This document shows, in pieces, positions 59,777-64,000 of a DNA stretch of 64,000 nt. Origin of the DNA: Glomus cerebriforme. Lineage: Eukaryota > Glomeromycota > Glomeromycetes > Glomerales > Glomeraceae. Below the pieces are notes generated by a model. That model did not search any database, had not been told where the DNA came from, and was given only the letters and a program-made list of their open reading frames with translations. Position 1 is the first letter of the stretch. The number at the start of each line of letters is the position of its first letter. The translations under genes and the position numbers were made by a program. The stretch covers positions 97,356 to 161,355 of the forward strand of contig QKYT01000227.1 in the NCBI GenBank assembly GCA_003550305.1, in the 5' to 3' direction.

Positions 59777-61070
59777 CTTTAAAGAATGTTTTCAATTTTT
59801 ATGTGGTGAATATACCGTAATCGTAAAAAAAAGAAGAGTACGTTCATAAATACTAAATTCTGTGCATAAACATTATTTATAATTGTATAAACATGAGATC
59901 CGGATAATCATTCCACGTGCTTTATATATTACCACATTTAACTAATTACGTTTCTTACGGTTAGATGACGAGTTATACTCGATGAAAATAAGCGAGGCGT
60001 ATTTCCCTTGGGGAGGATTTATTAGTTTAGTATTTTTATACTGTATATTAGTAATTTCTTTTATGTACTAGAGTCTTTATTATTGGTGATAAAAATAAAA
60101 ATAGAAATGATACAATCAAGCAAAATCAGTTAATAGTATTATAATATAATATGAATGTATTAAGCCGGCTAACAAAATGAAATTAGTGTTGGCTTTTACA
60201 AAGCAAGTATCAATTTCTTCCTGCTATTTCTTACTAATGATTATTTACTATTAATGTTAAATAGAGTATTACTAAAGTAATTTTTCTTAACTGTTAGATT
60301 TCTGAAAAATAATATCACTCCTTCATTATCTATAGGATCACAATTACAATAATTTACAGTTTTGGCCAAAAATCTGTAAAGATTGATTAAATAGAATCAT
60401 AGATTTTATTTCCTGTGAAAATATCAAAATAAAAATTTAGTAACAAATTATTGCATATGGAAAAAATGCATCTGGCTATTTTTTATCTAAGCCATAAAAT
60501 ATTCTATATCAGGAACAGATATTTTCACTTTTACACTACTTTTGTTACTGCAAATGAAATTAAAAAAAATATGATATAGAGAAACATACAATTAAACTTG
60601 TGAAGGATGATGAAAAATTTATTTGCAAGAAAATATTACTAATTGTACATTTTTCAAGAAAAACTCTCAATATTGAATTGGGTTTGGAATCTATATTAGA
60701 TCTTATGGATTTTACTAAAAAGTGTAGGAAGAAAAAGAAGCATTCATTCTTATCATATTGCAGTTTAAAAGAAATATAATATAATTAGAATTGCAAAATT
60801 ACAGTATTTTAAAAATTAATGTAAATTATGTAAGTTACTTGGATGAAGTCAGAAAATAATTCAGAAATATTATTACTTTAATTCTTTATATTATTATTAT
60901 ATTAAATTTATTAATTAAAAATTAATATTTAAGAATTTAAACTAGTTCTGATTTCCAAAATTGATTAGCAGATTAGTAAATCACTGATTTAACAAATCAA
61001 TCATTAATTGAGTAATATTATGTAAAACTAAATTTTTTTCATATACATTTTTTTTATTAATATTATCATT
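59777..61070. other. Intergenic, no gene seen
   Basis: About 1.3 kb. Composition becomes more A+T-rich after about 60200, at the edge of the next transposon-relic zone. No exon chain found. Confidence 0.4.
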
Positions 61071-62960
61071 ATGCTAAAGTCAAAAGAAAATTTTTGGTCT
61101 GAAGTTACTAATAATCCCAATAGAAAAGAAAAATATAAATGTAAAACTTATTCTAGTATATGGATTTTCATAACTTCAAGGTACTAAATATAAAAAAATA
61201 ATAAATATTTGATGAATACAAATATAATACTTTTACTTTCAGAGAGCAAAGATTAAATTATTTTAGAAAGTCTTCTTACATATACTTTTAGTTAATAGGG
61301 ATTTTATTTAATATAATTAAAAATAAACTTTTAAAAAAAACATATCCTTTATTTAAAATTCTTTCATATAATACTCTTTCAAATATTCTTTTAGATTGAG
61401 AATTTAATTATTTACAATTAATTATTAAATCAGCATTATCTAAAAGTTCTATATATTGCTTAATAAATAATGAATAGTTAAATGTTTAAAAAACTTCTAT
61501 TGTAAATTATATAATTTTAGCACTAAAACCTACATTGTTTAAAATAACTGCCTTTAAAGAAGAATATTACTGCTAAAAATATAGCAATAGGACTTGAGAC
61601 TATTATAAAAGAAGCAGGTATTAATAAATTTTTTGCTATTATTACAGATAATGTACCAAATATGAAAACTGCTTAGAAGATTTTAAAACAAAATATCTAA
61701 AAAGAATTTTTCTTAGTTACTAGACATATGAAATTTATTTATAAATGAAAGATATTCTTAGTATTAAATGGGCAAAAGATATTCTAAAAAAAGTAACAAA
61801 ATCATTAAATTATTTTTATAATTATTAAATAATACTTGCTATACTTTAATGTTTATAAAAAGAAAAATATAAAAAAGAAAAAAATTGCATTAATTTTACC
61901 TTATAAAAAACAATGAGAATCTTTATATTCTTATATTGATTATTTATTCTATATAAAATTATCTATTTAATTTACTATTGCTAAGGATTATTTTAATTTT
62001 AATGATAAAATAAAATCACTTATTGCTAATAATACTTTTTGAAATAATCTTAAAAAAACTTCAAAATTTTTTGGATTAATTTGCTATTTGTATTTAAAAA
62101 TTAGAAGATAATAAGTCATTACTTTTAAATTTTAATAGCATAACTTGATGAATATCAATAACTTAAAATATATATACAAAATAATACTAATTTATCTAAA
62201 ATTATTTATGATAAAATTGAAAATTTTGGTTCAAATCAGTAACAATTTTTATACAATCCAGCTATAATTGTTACTTATAAATTAAAATCCATAATACTGT
62301 AACAATCATCTTAATATATATATATTTGATTTTATTATTAAAAAAAAAATTATATAATTAGAATATAAAGATATAGTTTTAACAGAACTTGCTAAAAACA
62401 AAAGATTTTACACATAGTTATTTATGGGTAGATATAATTCAAAAATCTGCTAATTGGTAAAATTTAATAAAAGAAAAATATCTGATTCTTAGTAATATAG
62501 TTATTCAAATACTTTTAATATTAGTAATTTATGCAGCTAGTAAAAGAAATTGGTCTATATTTAGTTTTATTTATTTAAAATTGTGAAATAAATTATATGA
62601 AAAAAGGGTGAAATAAATTATATAAAAAAAGGATGAAAAAATTTGTTTATATATTTTAGAATTTGTAAATAATATTATGTATATTAGACAAATCAGTTAT
62701 TTTAAAAGATTGGATTGATAAAATATTATACAATAGAGTTATAAAAAAAATTGCTAAAGAAAATAATAATGTACTTTTGATTTAAAGTTATTAAAATTTT
62801 TATTTTTTCATTCATAGGAATAGAAATCATTATATTATAAAATAATTAATTAAAAAGAAGAATTTTAAAAGGACAAAAAGTTAATGTTTATAAATCTGAT
62901 TTTTCTGATTTAGATTATTTAGATATTGAAAAATTCTTGGATAAAAAGTTGGATAAATTT
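61071..62960 (+). pseudogene. Decayed hAT transposase, nearly full span
   Basis: Plus-strand pieces follow hAT order. A BED-finger-like start (KSKENFWSEVTNNPNRKEKY, then KCKTYSSI) begins at 61071. About 61560-61680 reads NITAKNIAIGLETIIKEAG and KFFAIITDNVPNMKTA, the region with the second catalytic Asp. The C-terminal dimerisation region at about 62500-62610 reads YAASKRNWSIFSFIYLKL and NKLYEKRV. A final acidic stretch (DLDYLDIEKFLDKKLDKF) lies near 62910-62960. Many stops (TGA, TAG, TAA) prove decay. A 25-base stretch is duplicated in tandem at about 62584-62632. It is a different hAT lineage from the minus-strand copy at 47108. Confidence 0.7.
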
Positions 62961-64000
62961 TAGAATTAATTTTAAAATGTTAATAATACTTTTTAATATA
63001 GTAAAAAGATGTAAAGTTTTGCAATTTTTAAAATTAATAAATTTATTTCATAAATAAAAATTTCAATATATAATTTTAAACCAATAGAAATTAAGAATTT
63101 TATATAATAATATAATATAACTCATATAAGTTACATGAGATTAGGATTGCTTGTCTAAACTCTTTTAAAATTCTGTATTTAGTTTTGCCAAAGTTTTATT
63201 ATAGTTTCATAAAGTTTTATCAGTTTTGCTATTTATAATAAATTTTGATAGGTTTTACCTTTTATCAAGGTTTACTAACTTTTTAATAAGACTTAATATA
63301 GTTTTATTAAATTACTACATTTTATTATTTTGCCTATTTGCTAAACTTCCTAGTTTTACTAAGCAATCTTATATAAGATCAATATAACTTACAGTATTAT
63401 ATATATCATAACTTATGTAATGTAACTCTTATAACTCTAGATATAATAATTTTGTGAAGATACAGTATATAGTAAATATTATCCTATTATTAACTTTACA
63501 AATTCATAAAATTTAAGATAAAGAATAAATATTTAGAATATTAGATTGCAGATATTGGATAGATAATTTTACTTTTTTGATATTTTTTAAAATAGTTTAT
63601 TATAAAAATTTTAATTATATATTTTTTTTATTACTGTAAATATTGATATATTTTTAATACATTCAGTTTTGTCTTTTTTAATAAGCTTTTATTTTAGATC
63701 ATAGAATTAAAAAATTTAAGAATCCATATAAAATAAATAAAAAAAAAAAAATATAGAATAATAGTAATTTTAATTAATCTTATAATATTATTATATTTGG
63801 TAATTTTATTTTTCTTTTATTATAGTATTTAAAATTTTTATTTTCATAGTAAAAGAGTACTTATTTAAAAAATTGTTTATATCTTTAAAAAAAGAATTTA
63901 TAAAGCCTGATTATTTTAAAAGTAATTAAAACTGAAAATTAAGTAATATGAATAAATTTATATTAAATAGTCTAATATTTATGTATTTATTTTCTTTAAA
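62961..64000. other. A+T-rich, no gene seen
   Basis: Probably the 3' side of the hAT relic and further decayed DNA. A run of short TTTTG/AGTTTTA-like words occurs at 63160-63370. Transposon ends could not be placed. Confidence 0.35.

Noticed and set aside
1..64000. CRISPR arrays, rRNA and tRNA genes
   Set aside because: No regularly spaced direct repeats of CRISPR type were seen. Some GGTTCGA words (for example near 5590 and 36090) resemble a tRNA B box but lack an A box and an acceptor stem.

Overview
The window reads as nuclear DNA of a filamentous fungus, most probably an arbuscular mycorrhizal fungus (Glomeromycotina, Rhizophagus-like). Reasons: very high A+T, genes cut by short GT-AG introns, a giant sacsin-like protein ending in a BTB domain, F-box paralogues, tandem secreted proteases and many decayed hAT, Tigger and LINE copies. 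The species is an inference; no search was possible. One assembly gap (13056-13295) and scattered single Ns are present.

Region 1 (1-39 kb) is gene-bearing. It holds, in order: a secreted S41-type protease gene (401-2753); a long spacer with an eroded membrane-protein fragment (4687-4990, minus); three tandem ten-exon serine carboxypeptidase genes (6848-8967, 9808-11911, 14157-16178); a twelve-exon sacsin-like gene with two Hsp90-type ATPase modules and a C-terminal BTB (17144-26573); a broken fourth carboxypeptidase copy on the opposite strand with a MITE in it (about 28209-28602); two tandem F-box genes, the first shorter at its C-terminus (29573-30652, 31156-32610); a four-exon Asn-rich membrane-protein gene on the minus strand (33002-35349); and a six-exon type I membrane-protein gene (37760-38915). 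A hAT-type non-autonomous element with an exact 8-bp target duplication lies between carboxypeptidases 2 and 3. I built every spliced model by hand; all reading frames close with consistent phases.

Region 2 (39-55.5 kb) is a transposon graveyard of even higher A+T. A decayed Tigger/pogo transposase is split by a 2.1-kb LINE 3' portion (RNase H, poly(A), 14-nt target duplication) and by a 190-bp MITE. Further on come a 124-bp LINE tail with an 18-nt target duplication, a decayed hAT transposase (minus), a decayed multi-exon gene possibly of a PD-(D/E)XK family, a 36-bp minisatellite, two arrays of tandem exon-like units with splice-site-like edges (52.9-53.8 and 54.6-55.2 kb), and several MITEs.

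Region 3 (55.5-64 kb) has two ordinary minus-strand genes, a small secreted Cys-rich protein (56524-57054) and a MYND zinc-finger protein (59309-59776), then another decayed hAT transposase (about 61071-62960, plus).

The working genes suggest a secreted or vacuolar proteolysis cluster (S41 and S10 enzymes) beside chaperone/ubiquitin-adaptor type proteins (sacsin-BTB, F-box). The most interesting signals are carboxypeptidase 3, which has changed both residues known to hold the substrate C-terminal carboxylate; the tandem exon arrays; the nested transposons; and a shared pattern of stops and substitutions across relics that fits C-to-T decay. I did not find a clearly new defence-like or other system.
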